DNA of 64,000 nt from Sphingomonas sp. 1F27F7B (GCF_005503355.1 NZ_SCMK01000011.1:1-64000); one strand, 5' to 3'; numbered from the stretch's first letter, positions 9,566 through 18,387 are shown. Made by a program: numbers and translations. Notes: generated from the letters alone by a model not told the origin.

Positions 9566-10009
9566 GTGACGAATAGCGTAAGCATTGGGGACGGATCCCT
9601 ACTCGACCTCGCGCGCCAGCTGCAACGCATGCGCGCCAAGGCAGCGAAACTCTTTCCGCGCGACGTCTTTCGTGATTCCGCATGGGACATGGTGCTGGAA
9701 CTGTTCATCGCGGGACAACAACATCGCGTCGTCTGCGTGAAGGAGCTCATCTTTGTCTCCGGCGAGACGTCGACGAGCGCGCTGCGCCGGATCGATCGCC
9801 TCGAGGCGGCCGAACTGCTTCACCGCTCGCACGATCCCGACGATCATCGGCGGATGGCCGTGACGCTGACGGACAAGGGCGACGCGGCAATGCGCGCCAT
9901 GCTGCACAGCCTCTTCCCGGGCGACGCTTCCGCCTTTGCGGAGAAGCGCGCGCACGGCACCGGAGCGCCGCCGGGGCCAGGATCCTCGTCCGTAGCGGTC
10001 TCTCTATGA
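9566..10009 (+). CDS. MarR-like winged-helix transcriptional regulator
   Basis: This small DNA-binding protein has a winged-helix core of the MarR type. The recognition region contains SGETSTSALRRIDRLEAAELL, followed by the wing HDPDDHRRMAVTLTDKG. A GTG start at 9566 gives 147 residues; a TTG at 9548 would add six, and neither has a strong ribosome binding site. It lies downstream of the adhesin exporter under its own AT-rich promoter, so it may regulate adhesin production, but that is inference. The last codons overlap the 3' end of the convergent ABC ATPase gene by 6 bp. The C-terminal tail after residue 130 is Gly/Pro rich and may not be folded. Confidence 0.65.
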   Translation: MTNSVSIGDGSLLDLARQLQRMRAKAAKLFPRDVFRDSAWDMVLELFIAGQQHRVVCVKELIFVSGETSTSALRRIDRLEAAELLHRSHDPDDHRRMAVTLTDKGDAAMRAMLHSLFPGDASAFAEKRAHGTGAPPGPGSSSVAVSL

Positions 10010-11299
10010 GGGATCGTCGAGGCTGAAGCGGTCCGCCGCTTCGTCATAGGCGAAGGCTTCGGCATAGCGGCCCCATTGGATCACCGATTTCAGCGTCTGC
10101 TGGGCATATTCCTCGGACAGGAAATCCTCGACTTCGTCGCGGAATCGGCTCCCCGGCGCCTCGTGGCTGGCGCGGTCGTCGAGAACGCGGCGGATATGCC
10201 CGGCAAGCGGCACATGGCGCAGCAAGTGCTGGGCGAAGAGCTGCTTGCGCTCGTCCACTTCCGCATCGACATAGCGCTGCGCCGCCGGCAGCAGCTTGAG
10301 ATCGCCGCCGCCGAGTTCGGCGAAGCGCAGCAATTGCAGCACCTCGGCGATCGGGAACAGCTCGTCCGCCTCATATTGGAGCTCGCTGGCAAGATCCGAC
10401 AGCGGCGCGCGGCCGAGATAGGGCTCCGCCGCCACCGCCTCCATCAGGCCGGCGAGCGTGTTGGTCGACACGCGCGGCAGCGCCATCCCGATGCCGGTGC
10501 CCGGAAACAGCCCCTCGCGCGGCTGGCCCGTCTCGGTCCGCGCCGTCATCCGGGCATAGATGTCGTCCACCAGCGCCTGGAACGCGGGGTCCTGGCGATT
10601 GCGCGGCTGGGGCAAGGTCACGCTGATCTCGGTGACCACCCGCCCCGGATTGGACGAGAAGACGAGGATACGGTCGCACATGAGCACGGCTTCCTCGATA
10701 TTGTGCGTGACGATCAGGATCGACTTGATCGGCATCCGCCCCTCCGACCAGAGATCGAGCAGGTCGGTGCGCAGCGTCTCGGCGGTCAGCACGTCGAGCG
10801 CCGAGAAGGGCTCGTCCATCAACAGGATGTCGGGATCAACCACCAGCGCGCGCGCCAGGCCCACGCGCTGGCGCATGCCGCCCGACAATTCCTTCGGATA
10901 GGCGCTCTCGAAGCCGTCCAGGCCGATCAGGTCGATCGCCTTCAGCGCACGCCGGCGGCGTTCCTCGGCGGCAACGCCCTGCGCTTCGAGGCCCACTTCG
11001 ACATTCTGGAGCACCGTGAGCCAGGGGAAGAGCGCGAAGGTCTGGAACACCATCGATACGCGCGTGTCGGCGTGCGGGAAGCTGACCTCGCCCGAGGTCG
11101 GCTGGATCAATCCCGCGATCGAGCGCAAGAGCGTCGACTTGCCCGACCCCGAGCGGCCGAGCAGCCCGACGATTTCGCTCTCGCCCAGCGTCAGGTCGAC
11201 TCCGTCGAGCACGAGCAGGCCGGCTCCGCTCGACTTGCCATAGACGTGGCGGACGTCGCGGACCTCGACCAGGGGGAGGGTTTGGGTGAGGGTATTCAT
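10004..11299 (-). CDS. ABC importer ATPase with C-terminal AAA-associated domain (nitrate/taurine class)
   Basis: The 431-residue ATP-binding subunit serves the adjacent permease. The first 250 residues are a standard importer ATPase with Walker A GRSGSGKST, signature LSGGMRQRVGLARAL, Walker B ILLMDEPFSALD and the switch His in VTHNIEEAV. The remaining 150 or so residues match the AAA-associated C-terminal domain found on some nitrate/sulfonate-type ATPases. The ATG at 11299 has GGGAG 7 nt upstream and lies 17 nt after the permease stop. Substrate is unknown. No periplasmic binding protein is encoded nearby. Confidence 0.85.
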   Translation of the reverse strand: MNTLTQTLPLVEVRDVRHVYGKSSGAGLLVLDGVDLTLGESEIVGLLGRSGSGKSTLLRSIAGLIQPTSGEVSFPHADTRVSMVFQTFALFPWLTVLQNVEVGLEAQGVAAEERRRRALKAIDLIGLDGFESAYPKELSGGMRQRVGLARALVVDPDILLMDEPFSALDVLTAETLRTDLLDLWSEGRMPIKSILIVTHNIEEAVLMCDRILVFSSNPGRVVTEISVTLPQPRNRQDPAFQALVDDIYARMTARTETGQPREGLFPGTGIGMALPRVSTNTLAGLMEAVAAEPYLGRAPLSDLASELQYEADELFPIAEVLQLLRFAELGGGDLKLLPAAQRYVDAEVDERKQLFAQHLLRHVPLAGHIRRVLDDRASHEAPGSRFRDEVEDFLSEEYAQQTLKSVIQWGRYAEAFAYDEAADRFSLDDPS

Positions 11300-11316
11300 G
11301 GCGATGCTCCCGATGC

Positions 11317-13071
11317 TCAGTCGAGACGAAGACGGCGCTCGGCGTACCGGTACATCGGGCGCCACAGCGTGCGATTGAAGGTGATGACGAAGATGCTCAT
11401 CACCGCGATGCCCAGGGCGACGCGTGGATAGTCGCCGGCCTGGGTGGCACTGGCAATGAACGATCCGAGCCCGGCTGCCTCGAGATGCTTGTCGCCCCAG
11501 CTCACCGACTCGGCAACGATGCTGGCGTTCCACGAACCGCCCGAGGCAGTCAGCGCACCGGTCACGTAATAGGGGAAGATCGCCGGGATCGCCACGCGCC
11601 GCCACCATTGCCAGCCGCGGATGCGGAACATCGCCGAGGCTTCCTTCATGTCCGTCGGGATCGCGCTCGCCCCGGCAATGACGTTGAACAGGATGTACCA
11701 CTGCGTGCCGAGCACCATCAGCGGCGACAGCCAGATGTTCGGATCGAGGTGCAGGCCGAGAATGGCGATCACTGCGAAGGGGAACATCACATTTGCGGGG
11801 AAGGCGGCCAGGAACTGCGCCACCGGCTGCAGCCGCTCGGCCCAGGCGTGCCTCAGCCCGATCCACACGCCGATCGGCACCCAGATGAGACTGGCGATCA
11901 CGATCAGCACCGCCACGCGCAGCAGCGTGAGCAGGCCGAGCCCGAACACGATCAGCCCGTCCCGCCAGGTGAGGCTCTGCGCGATATAGCTTGCGAGCAT
12001 CCAGAGCGCCGCCAGCGCGGCCAGGGCGACCAGCGCCAGCCACAGGCCGTCCAGCACGCGGCTCGCGGCGGGCGCGATCCGCAGCGGGCGTGTCGCCGGC
12101 ACGTGCGGCAGGCGCACCCTGCCCAGCCAGCGCAGCGGCGCGGTGAGCACCCGACCGAGCCGGCCCAGCCAGCGGGTGCGGCGGATAAGGTCGTAAAGCC
12201 AGGAGTGCGGCCGCTGCTGCGAAGCAGTCTGCTCGAAGCGGAACTTGTCTGCCCAGGCCACGATCGGGCGGAAGACGAGCTGGTCGTAGAGCAGGATGAC
12301 GATCGCCATCACTCCCACCGCCATGCCGATCGCACCGAAATCCTCGCGGTCGATCGCAAGCGCCAGCCAGGATCCGATGCCGGGCAGCGTGATGGTGGTG
12401 TTCCCGACGGTGATCGCCTCGGACGCGACGACGAAGAACCAGGCACCCGACATCGACATCATCATGTTCCAGACGAGCGCCGGCAGCGCGAAGGGCAGTT
12501 CCAGCCGGACGAAACGCCGCCATGCGGAAAAGCCGAACTGGCGCGAGACTTCGTCCAGGTCCTGGGGCACGGTGCGCAGCGACTGGTAGAAGCTGAACGC
12601 CATGTTCCAGGCCTGGGCCGTGAAGATCGCGAAGATCGCCGCGCATTCGGCGCCCAGCTGGCTGCCGGGAAACAGGCCCAGGAACAGCGTGACGGTGAAG
12701 GTGAGGAACCCCAGCACCGGCACCGACTGGAGAATGTCGAGCGCGGGCACGATGACCAGCCCCGCCTTGCGGCTCTTGGCTGCGAGCGTGGCGACCACGA
12801 AAGTGAACACCAGCGAGGCGGCAAGCGCGGCGAACATGCGCAGCGTGGTGCGCAGCGCATATTCGGGCAGCATCGCGGGATCGAGCACCACCGGCGCGGT
12901 GCGCAGCTGTGCCAGCGGCGCACCCATGTCCCCGGCACCGCGGAACACCAGCACCGCCCCCGCAGCGAGCAGGATGAAAACGACCAAATCCGCCCAGGAA
13001 GGCGCCCCGCCCGCACGCACCCAGCGCGCCAATGGGCGTGCTCCCTTGGAATCTTCGAAAATGAAGACCAT
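11317..13071 (-). CDS. ABC importer permease with two fused transmembrane domains
   Basis: This is a 584-residue inner-membrane permease, about twice the usual length for the nitrate/sulfonate/taurine class. It holds two permease units joined by a polar linker near residues 260-320. The first EAA-like loop is around FGFSAWRRFVRLELPFALPA and the second around FRIRGWQWWRRVAIPAIFP. The ATG at 13071 has AGGTGAG just upstream. The fusion means one gene supplies the permease dimer, paired with the downstream ATPase. I infer an importer, but the substrate cannot be read from the sequence and no binding protein is linked. Confidence 0.85.
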   Translation of the reverse strand: MVFIFEDSKGARPLARWVRAGGAPSWADLVVFILLAAGAVLVFRGAGDMGAPLAQLRTAPVVLDPAMLPEYALRTTLRMFAALAASLVFTFVVATLAAKSRKAGLVIVPALDILQSVPVLGFLTFTVTLFLGLFPGSQLGAECAAIFAIFTAQAWNMAFSFYQSLRTVPQDLDEVSRQFGFSAWRRFVRLELPFALPALVWNMMMSMSGAWFFVVASEAITVGNTTITLPGIGSWLALAIDREDFGAIGMAVGVMAIVILLYDQLVFRPIVAWADKFRFEQTASQQRPHSWLYDLIRRTRWLGRLGRVLTAPLRWLGRVRLPHVPATRPLRIAPAASRVLDGLWLALVALAALAALWMLASYIAQSLTWRDGLIVFGLGLLTLLRVAVLIVIASLIWVPIGVWIGLRHAWAERLQPVAQFLAAFPANVMFPFAVIAILGLHLDPNIWLSPLMVLGTQWYILFNVIAGASAIPTDMKEASAMFRIRGWQWWRRVAIPAIFPYYVTGALTASGGSWNASIVAESVSWGDKHLEAAGLGSFIASATQAGDYPRVALGIAVMSIFVITFNRTLWRPMYRYAERRLRLD

Positions 13072-13306
13072 GGCTCACCTCGTGACCGGCCGTCTCGGCC
13101 GCCACGGGCGAGCACTAGCGACTAGGCCCGGCCGGGCGCCCTCGACGGCGCGTTAGATCGACTACTATCGCTCGGCATTTGCTAGCGTTCCTCAAACACC
13201 CTCGGCCCCGCAAAAGCGGAGTGGGCGTGGCGGGCGGATACCAAGCGGGGACAAGTCCCGCCAGTAGGGAATTTTGCGGCGCACGAATGCCAATCGGATA
13301 GGCGAC

Positions 13307-13322
13307 ATATACTTTGGTATAT
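13307..13322. promoter_or_regulatory. Perfect dyad ATATAC-TTTG-GTATAT, possible operator
   Basis: A perfect 6-4-6 inverted repeat lies in the 274-bp gap between the response regulator's 3' end and the ABC importer start. It is AT-rich against a GC-rich background. It could be an operator or activator site for the ABC importer operon 235 bp away, or part of a small hairpin. Role is inferred. Confidence 0.35.
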
Positions 13323-13345
13323 CGAAGCGTCCCGCCGCGCCTGCC

Positions 13346-13990
13346 CTATGCCGAAGGCGGGAACAGCCGATCGTGGATACGCACCAGATCGGGCACCGAT
13401 TGCGCATGCATCTTGCGCATCACCTGGCCCCGGCGCACCTTTACAGTGACTTCGCTCACGTTCAGCCGTGCCGCGATCTGCTTGTTGAGCAGCCCCTGCG
13501 CGACCAGTTCCATCACATCCCGCTCTCCCATGGTCAGCGTGCCGTGGAGCGCGCGCAGGCGGGCCAGGCCAGTCGCCTCGCGCCGCCGGGCGCGGTCCCT
13601 GGCGATCCCGTCGTTGATCGCGTCGAGCAGCGCCTGTTCGTCGAACGGCTTTGCCAGGAACTCGATCGCGCCCGCCTTCATCGCGCGGGCCGTCATCGCG
13701 ATATCGCCATGGCCGGTGACGAAGATCACGGGCAGCCCGATGCCGAGGCCCTTCAGCTGGCGCTGGAAATCGAGGCCGCTCTGCCCCGGCATGCGGACGT
13801 CGAGCACGAGGCAGCCGGGCGCATCCACCAGCGGCTGGGCGAGAAAGGCCTGAGTCGAAGCGAACGCCCGGCATTCGATGCCGACCGACGCGAGCAGATC
13901 TTCCAGGCCCGCGCGGACCGAGGCGTCGTCATCGATGAGGTAGACGATCGGCGTCGGGCCATCATGCTGGGTATGTGCCTCGATCGTCAT
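13346..13990 (-). CDS. FixJ-family response regulator
   Basis: This is a two-component regulator of 214 residues, the usual length for FixJ/NodW proteins. It has a receiver domain (VYLIDDDASVRAGL; phospho-acceptor Asp about residue 64 in LDVRMPG; Thr in FVTGHGD; Lys in LAKPFD) and then a LuxR-type helix-turn-helix (GLLNKQIAARLNVSEVTVKV). The start overlaps the stop of the upstream histidine kinase reading frame by 4 nt (ATGA), the usual kinase-regulator coupling. That kinase looks damaged, so the regulator may now be driven by another kinase. Targets are unknown; the ABC importer downstream on the same strand is a candidate. Confidence 0.85.
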   Translation of the reverse strand: MTIEAHTQHDGPTPIVYLIDDDASVRAGLEDLLASVGIECRAFASTQAFLAQPLVDAPGCLVLDVRMPGQSGLDFQRQLKGLGIGLPVIFVTGHGDIAMTARAMKAGAIEFLAKPFDEQALLDAINDGIARDRARRREATGLARLRALHGTLTMGERDVMELVAQGLLNKQIAARLNVSEVTVKVRRGQVMRKMHAQSVPDLVRIHDRLFPPSA

Positions 13991-14553
13991 TGCCTTGCTC
14001 CCGAAACCGGCAGGCTCACACGGAAGACGGCCCCGGAAGGGACGTTCGCCGCGGCCCAGATACGCCCGCCATGCGCTTCGACGATAGCCCGGCTGATCGT
14101 CAGGCCGATGCCGGTGCCGCCTTCCCTGGTGGTCCAGAACGCCTCGAACAGATGCTCCTGGTCCCCGGCCGCGAAGCCGATGCCGTGGCGATCAAGCTCC
14201 CCCTGCGCCAGCGCGATCGCTTCGTCCACGATATCGTTCAGGTCGACTCTTTCACGCTTTGGCGCCTCGTGCCGGACAAGGCTCCGCACCCGCTGGATCA
14301 CTGCGGCCGCGCGGTTCGCGTCGCTGAGGATCCGCTCGGCCGACGCGCACGCCTTTTCGAGATTGGGCGAATCCTGGCCCAGCCATCGCAGGCAGGCATT
14401 GCTGCTGCTGACGATACCGGCCAGCGGCTGGTTGACTTCATGTGCGATCGAAGCGGTGAGCTCGCCGAGATTGGTCACCCGCGCGATCCGGATGAGCTGA
14501 GCCCGCGCATCATGTGCCGCGGCCTCGGCCGCCACCACGCGGAGCGCCAGCAA
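13987..14553 (-). pseudogene. Damaged sensor histidine kinase (N-terminal loss and in-frame deletion)
   Basis: This is the remnant of the kinase partner of the FixJ-type regulator. What remains is one membrane-like stretch (AIGIATLLALRVV), an intact H-box SIAHEVNQPLAGI and the ATPase C-terminal end EHLFEAFWTT...GTGIGLTISR. The N-box and the DxGxG box are missing: ELDRHGIGFA runs straight into AGDQEHLFEAF, an in-frame loss of roughly 70 residues compared with normal FixL/HWE-like relatives. The frame is also closed by a TGA just upstream of the membrane stretch, with no good start codon or ribosome binding site. It could still be phosphorylated or act as a phosphatase, but it should not bind ATP normally. 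Confidence 0.65.
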
Positions 14554-14739
14554 GGTCGCGATGCCGATCGCGGACGTACTGATCGCCCGTTTCCTTCATC
14601 CTCGCAATGTCCGGTCCCGTCCCAAGCATGCCGGCATATATCCACGACTGGACCGGGTATCGCCACCGGAACGCCCCCGGGGATCGCGGCAACGCTTTGA
14701 CAAGCAATGGCTGGTAGCATCGCGGCTGAGAGGTCTCGC

Positions 14740-16323
14740 ATGAATTGGCCTGCGATCCGGAGTTTCGTCATTCGCCACCGTTTCGCCATCCGCGATCTGG
14801 GGCTGGTGCTGGCAGCGGTCGCGGCACTCGCCTATTGCGCCTTTGCCTATGACCTGTTCGAGAATGAAGACGGCCTCACCGTTCACAAGGCCGAGATCGA
14901 ACTCGACGAGGCGCTGCTGCTCGGCGCGGTGCTGGCGCTCGGGCTGCTGCTCTTCGCCACTCGCCAATATCTGCGCCAGAAGCGCGAAATGGCCCGGCGG
15001 CTGTCCGCGGAAGGCGAAGTGCGCAGGCTGGCCTATCAGGACGTGCTGACCGGGCTGCCCAATCGCCGCCGGTTTGACGACGCGCTTGCCGCGGCGATCG
15101 GAGCCCCCCCGCGGGCAGGCGCCTCGCATGCGGTGTTCCTGCTCGATCTCAACGGGTTCAAGTCGGTCAACGACGTGCATGGGCACGCGGCGGGCGACGA
15201 GTTGCTGATCCTCATCGCCCAGCGCTTGCTCGGGGCCATCCGCGACGGCGATCTGGTCGCGCGCTTCGGGGGCGACGAATTCGCGATCCTCGCCACCCAT
15301 CTCGCTGATCCCGAAGCCGCGACCAACATCGCGCTTCGGATAATCGACGCACTCGACATGCCGGTTCACGCGGCCGGCGCCACGCACCGCATCGGCGCGG
15401 GCATCGGGATCGCCCTGGTTCCGGACGACGCGACCAGTATCGAGGAAGCGATGCGCAAGGCGGACGTCGCGCTATATCGCGCCAAGGCGGAGCGGCGTTC
15501 GGCGCTCCGGTTCTTCGAGCCGCAGATGGATACACGAATCCGCGAGCGCGCGGCAATGGAGGCGGCGTTGCGGCGGGCGCTCGACGAGGAGCGGATCGAC
15601 ATCGTCTACCGACCGACCTTCGACCTTCGCACGCGCGGCGTGGTCGGCTTCGAAGCGGCCCCACGCTGGATCGACCCCGAGCATGGCGAGATCCCGATCG
15701 AGCGGTTCCTGGCCATTGCCGACGAAGTCGGCCTCATCCATGCGCTGGGCGAGCGCGTGCTGCGCCTGGGCTGTGCCGCGGCGCGATCCTGGCCCGCGAA
15801 CATAACGCTTTCGATCGACGTGCACGCCAGCCAGCTCAGGGACAATCTCCTCGCCGCCCGGATCCTGCGCATCCTGGGCGAGGCGGGCATCTCCCCAACC
15901 CGTCTCGAAGTCGACGTGACCGAGAGTGCGTTCGTTGCCGATCTGGACAATGCCCGCATGGTGCTCGGGAACCTCCGGGCCGCAGGCGTCCGCATCGCGC
16001 TGGACAATTTCGGGACCGGCTATTCGAGCCTCTACCATTTGCGCAGCTTCCGGCTCGACAAGGTGAAGATCGACCGCAGCTTCGTACAGGCGATGACGCG
16101 CGAGCGCGAGAGCGCCGGGATCGTGCAGGCCCTGGTCGGTCTCGGCCACGGGCTCGGGCTCACCATTGCCGCGGAAGGCATCGAGGCCAGCGACCAGGAA
16201 GGCGCGCTGTTGGGTACCGGTTGCGAGCAGGGTCAGGGAGATCTGCTCGGAGCCCCCCTGGACGCCGCCGCCGCCGCCGCGTTGTTCGAGCACAGAGCCA
16301 CGGGAAGCACGACCCAGGCGTGA
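14740..16323 (+). CDS. GGDEF-EAL protein: intact diguanylate cyclase, eroded phosphodiesterase domain
   Basis: This is a cyclic-di-GMP signalling protein of 527 residues. Two membrane helices frame a short periplasmic loop (about residues 18-38 and 57-75). The GGDEF domain has an intact GGDEF signature near residue 178 and an inhibitory RxxD site (RDGD) just before it, so it should make c-di-GMP with feedback control. The C-terminal EAL domain is eroded: EAL reads EAA (E near 305), the metal-binding Asn motif reads SIDVHA, and DDFGTGYSS reads DNFGTGYSS. The Lys of KVKID and the Glu of AEGIE remain. The ATG at 14740 has GAGAGG 6 nt upstream and is preferred over the ATG at 14707. It is divergent from the damaged kinase. 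Confidence 0.85.
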   Translation: MNWPAIRSFVIRHRFAIRDLGLVLAAVAALAYCAFAYDLFENEDGLTVHKAEIELDEALLLGAVLALGLLLFATRQYLRQKREMARRLSAEGEVRRLAYQDVLTGLPNRRRFDDALAAAIGAPPRAGASHAVFLLDLNGFKSVNDVHGHAAGDELLILIAQRLLGAIRDGDLVARFGGDEFAILATHLADPEAATNIALRIIDALDMPVHAAGATHRIGAGIGIALVPDDATSIEEAMRKADVALYRAKAERRSALRFFEPQMDTRIRERAAMEAALRRALDEERIDIVYRPTFDLRTRGVVGFEAAPRWIDPEHGEIPIERFLAIADEVGLIHALGERVLRLGCAAARSWPANITLSIDVHASQLRDNLLAARILRILGEAGISPTRLEVDVTESAFVADLDNARMVLGNLRAAGVRIALDNFGTGYSSLYHLRSFRLDKVKIDRSFVQAMTRERESAGIVQALVGLGHGLGLTIAAEGIEASDQEGALLGTGCEQGQGDLLGAPLDAAAAAALFEHRATGSTTQA

Positions 16324-16475
16324 GCGCTCCGTTGCAAGAGAGCAGCGGAGAGGTTCCGGCACCGGATCGACGCGACGCCAAGGCTGGAGGCGCGGCCCAC
16401 GGCCGTGCGGTCATGTTCCGAAGCCACCTTCCGTCCGTCGCGGCCGGGCCTGGACTATCTCGGCCATGGTACCGG

Positions 16476-16700
16476 TCACCCGCCTCCGGCCAGCGCCGCC
16501 TGGGCAGCCCTCAGACTCAGAACGCGCTCGGAGCTGTCGGAAGTCAGCTCGCCCCAGCCAAATGCCGAGCGACCGCTTCGCATGTCGTTCCAGATGAAAG
16601 CAGCGACGCGAAACAGCTCATCGGCATTCGCTCGCCGCCCCTCCGAGATGCAATCTACGATCTCGGGCGCGATCCTCGCCTTCCCTGATTTCATGGCCAT
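16476..16700 (-). CDS. Hypothetical small protein, uncertain
   Basis: This is a 74-residue open frame starting at an ATG with AGGAAGG closely upstream. I do not recognise the product. It contains a central EGRRANADELFRVAAFIW and no signal peptide or membrane segment. It sits in a decayed neighbourhood and overlaps the end of the frame that carries hydrolase remnants, so it may be a gene fragment or not coding. Confidence 0.3.
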   Translation of the reverse strand: MAMKSGKARIAPEIVDCISEGRRANADELFRVAAFIWNDMRSGRSAFGWGELTSDSSERVLSLRAAQAALAGGG

Positions 16701-16969
16701 CCTTCCTGAACGGAGGAGCTAGGTGCGCCTTGGCATATTGGAAGGGGAAGGATCGCACCGATGCGACGAATTGCTCGATCGCGCCGCCACCCTGCCAGGC
16801 TTGGAACATGGGCATCACCGCATTCCACCGCCACTTCGTGGGCGCGACCTCGCCGAGGCCGATCCAGTATCGGAAGCAGTCCGCCTCCAGGCCGCCCTTG
16901 GATGAAGGATGGCGAAAGCCGATCGAGACCATAAATGCAGTGCCACTCCAGCAAGGCGGAATTCCACTA

Positions 16970-17320
16970 GTATGGCTGCCGGCGTGGTCCGCCGTCTTCG
17001 CACCGGCGCGGTTCGCCATCATGCGCTGGGCGGGAACCGGGATCATGTGGTCGTCGGTCGCCACCAGATACCAGGACGGCTTGGTCTTCCAGGCGGGATT
17101 GGTCACTTCCCCATTCAAGGCATCCAGCCCCAGCGCACCTGGGACTTCGCCATGAAGTCCGCCTGTTCGGGGCCCACATCGGCAGCGAACGCAGCCGCGA
17201 ACCTGTCCTGGTCCAGCATCAGCAAGCCGTCGACCGGCGCCAGGATCGGCGGGGCGGGTGCGCCCGGCGCGGGGTCGGCGATCAGCTTGCCGACGGACTC
17301 GCCGGCATCGGGGGCAAAGG
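16970..17320 (-). pseudogene. Remnant of an alpha/beta-hydrolase gene (frameshifted, both ends missing)
   Basis: Two reading frames on this strand join into one recognisable alpha/beta-hydrolase fragment. The upstream part reads AFAPDAGESVGKLI...FMAKSQV. The downstream part reads LNGEVTNPAWKTKPSWYLVA...MIPVPAQRMMANRAGA. The join, near 17130, needs one extra base, so a single-base deletion has broken the frame. The nucleophile-containing N-terminal half is absent, and the C-terminal catalytic His region stops at GSHT. About 300 bp on each side look like unrelated debris. Confidence 0.6.
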
Positions 17321-17454
17321 CAGTGCTACAGCGGCAGGATGCGGCGCACGGTGTTCCAGTTCGCATGACGGTTGATGGGCCGGTAGCGGACAGGCGGCTT
17401 TCGACGCCTGCTGACCAGTAGCGGACATGCTTGCCTAGAGCGCGCCGGTATTTT

Positions 17455-18387
17455 TCAAGAAAGGAGAAATGCTGCGAGCGACGACGTATCGGTGGCGCAG
17501 TGCCCGCCATAGATCGGATGCCATTCGGTCTCGATCCCGCGCCGAAGTGCAAGCTCGGCTAGCCGTTCGGTGCCTTCGTAATTGCCATAGGCATCGTAGA
17601 GGCCGTTGGAGAGATAGAGCGCTGGATATTTGGGACCAGCCCGCTCGATCAGGCTGAGCGGTGAAATGCGTTGCCACTCGCCCTCATTGGCGAGATATTG
17701 GTTTGCCATCAGCCAGACGCCCATGGCGATCTTGGGATCGGCGCCGGTGCGCGCTATTGCCGCCTGGATATTGGCCTGCGGCCCGAACGGCGAGAAAGCA
17801 TATACGCCGGGACACAGGGCGGCGATCTTGACGAACTTCGATGGGTGGGAAAGCCCCGCCACCAGCACGTTGAGCCCGCCCATCGATTCGCCCAACAACA
17901 GCCGGCGGCGGGGCGCGCCGATCTTCGCCTCGATCGCCGGCAGGCGCGCCATCATGTCGTCAAGCAAGCCGCTGTCCGGCTTTGCGCCCTTCGGCGTCAG
18001 CAGCCAAGTCTTACCATAGGAAAGGGTGACGACAACAGGCGGCAGCGCTTTACCCTGCTGCCATTGCTGCTGGACCATTGCGGTGAAATAAGTGTCGTCG
18101 TTCCAGATCTGTTCTTCGAGATTGCGGCCGTGGAGATGGTAGACGATGTCACCATTGGTGCCGCGCTTGTCGCGATTGATGCAGTAGCGCAGCGGTCCGT
18201 CGGTGGCGCAGACCTGATCGGCCGGGACAAAGCTGACCTTCTGATCGCCCCACGGGCGGGTGATCGCGCCCCAGGCATAATGGGTGACGGTGACGAGGAG
18301 AATCGCCAGCAGCCAATAGCGGTGCGGGCCGCTGAGCAAGGTCCGGCAGGCAAGGTCTGCCATGCGGCGGCGGACACCCGCACTCAT
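17455..18387 (-). CDS. Membrane-anchored esterase of the alpha/beta-hydrolase fold
   Basis: This 310-residue protein has one N-terminal membrane segment (YWLLAILLVTVTHYAWGA) and a hydrolase domain outside the membrane. The nucleophile elbow is GESMGG. An Asp in NGLYDAYGN and a His in YGGHCATD are likely triad partners. The layout resembles the esterase D / feruloyl-esterase-like family; the substrate is unknown. The ATG at 18387 has GGGAGG 8 nt upstream and overlaps the padR stop (ATGA). It is therefore co-transcribed with the PadR regulator and probably controlled by it. Confidence 0.75.
   Translation of the reverse strand: MSAGVRRRMADLACRTLLSGPHRYWLLAILLVTVTHYAWGAITRPWGDQKVSFVPADQVCATDGPLRYCINRDKRGTNGDIVYHLHGRNLEEQIWNDDTYFTAMVQQQWQQGKALPPVVVTLSYGKTWLLTPKGAKPDSGLLDDMMARLPAIEAKIGAPRRRLLLGESMGGLNVLVAGLSHPSKFVKIAALCPGVYAFSPFGPQANIQAAIARTGADPKIAMGVWLMANQYLANEGEWQRISPLSLIERAGPKYPALYLSNGLYDAYGNYEGTERLAELALRRGIETEWHPIYGGHCATDTSSLAAFLLS

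Noticed and set aside
10076..13125. Long plus-strand open frames opposite the ABC importer genes
   Set aside because: Walker, signature and permease motifs are all on the minus strand; the plus frames are Arg/Gln-rich shadows.
14510..14707. Small minus-strand frame beginning MKETGDQYVRD upstream of the damaged kinase
   Set aside because: It becomes Arg/Gly-rich where it overlaps the kinase remnant and shows no sensor features; more likely chance.
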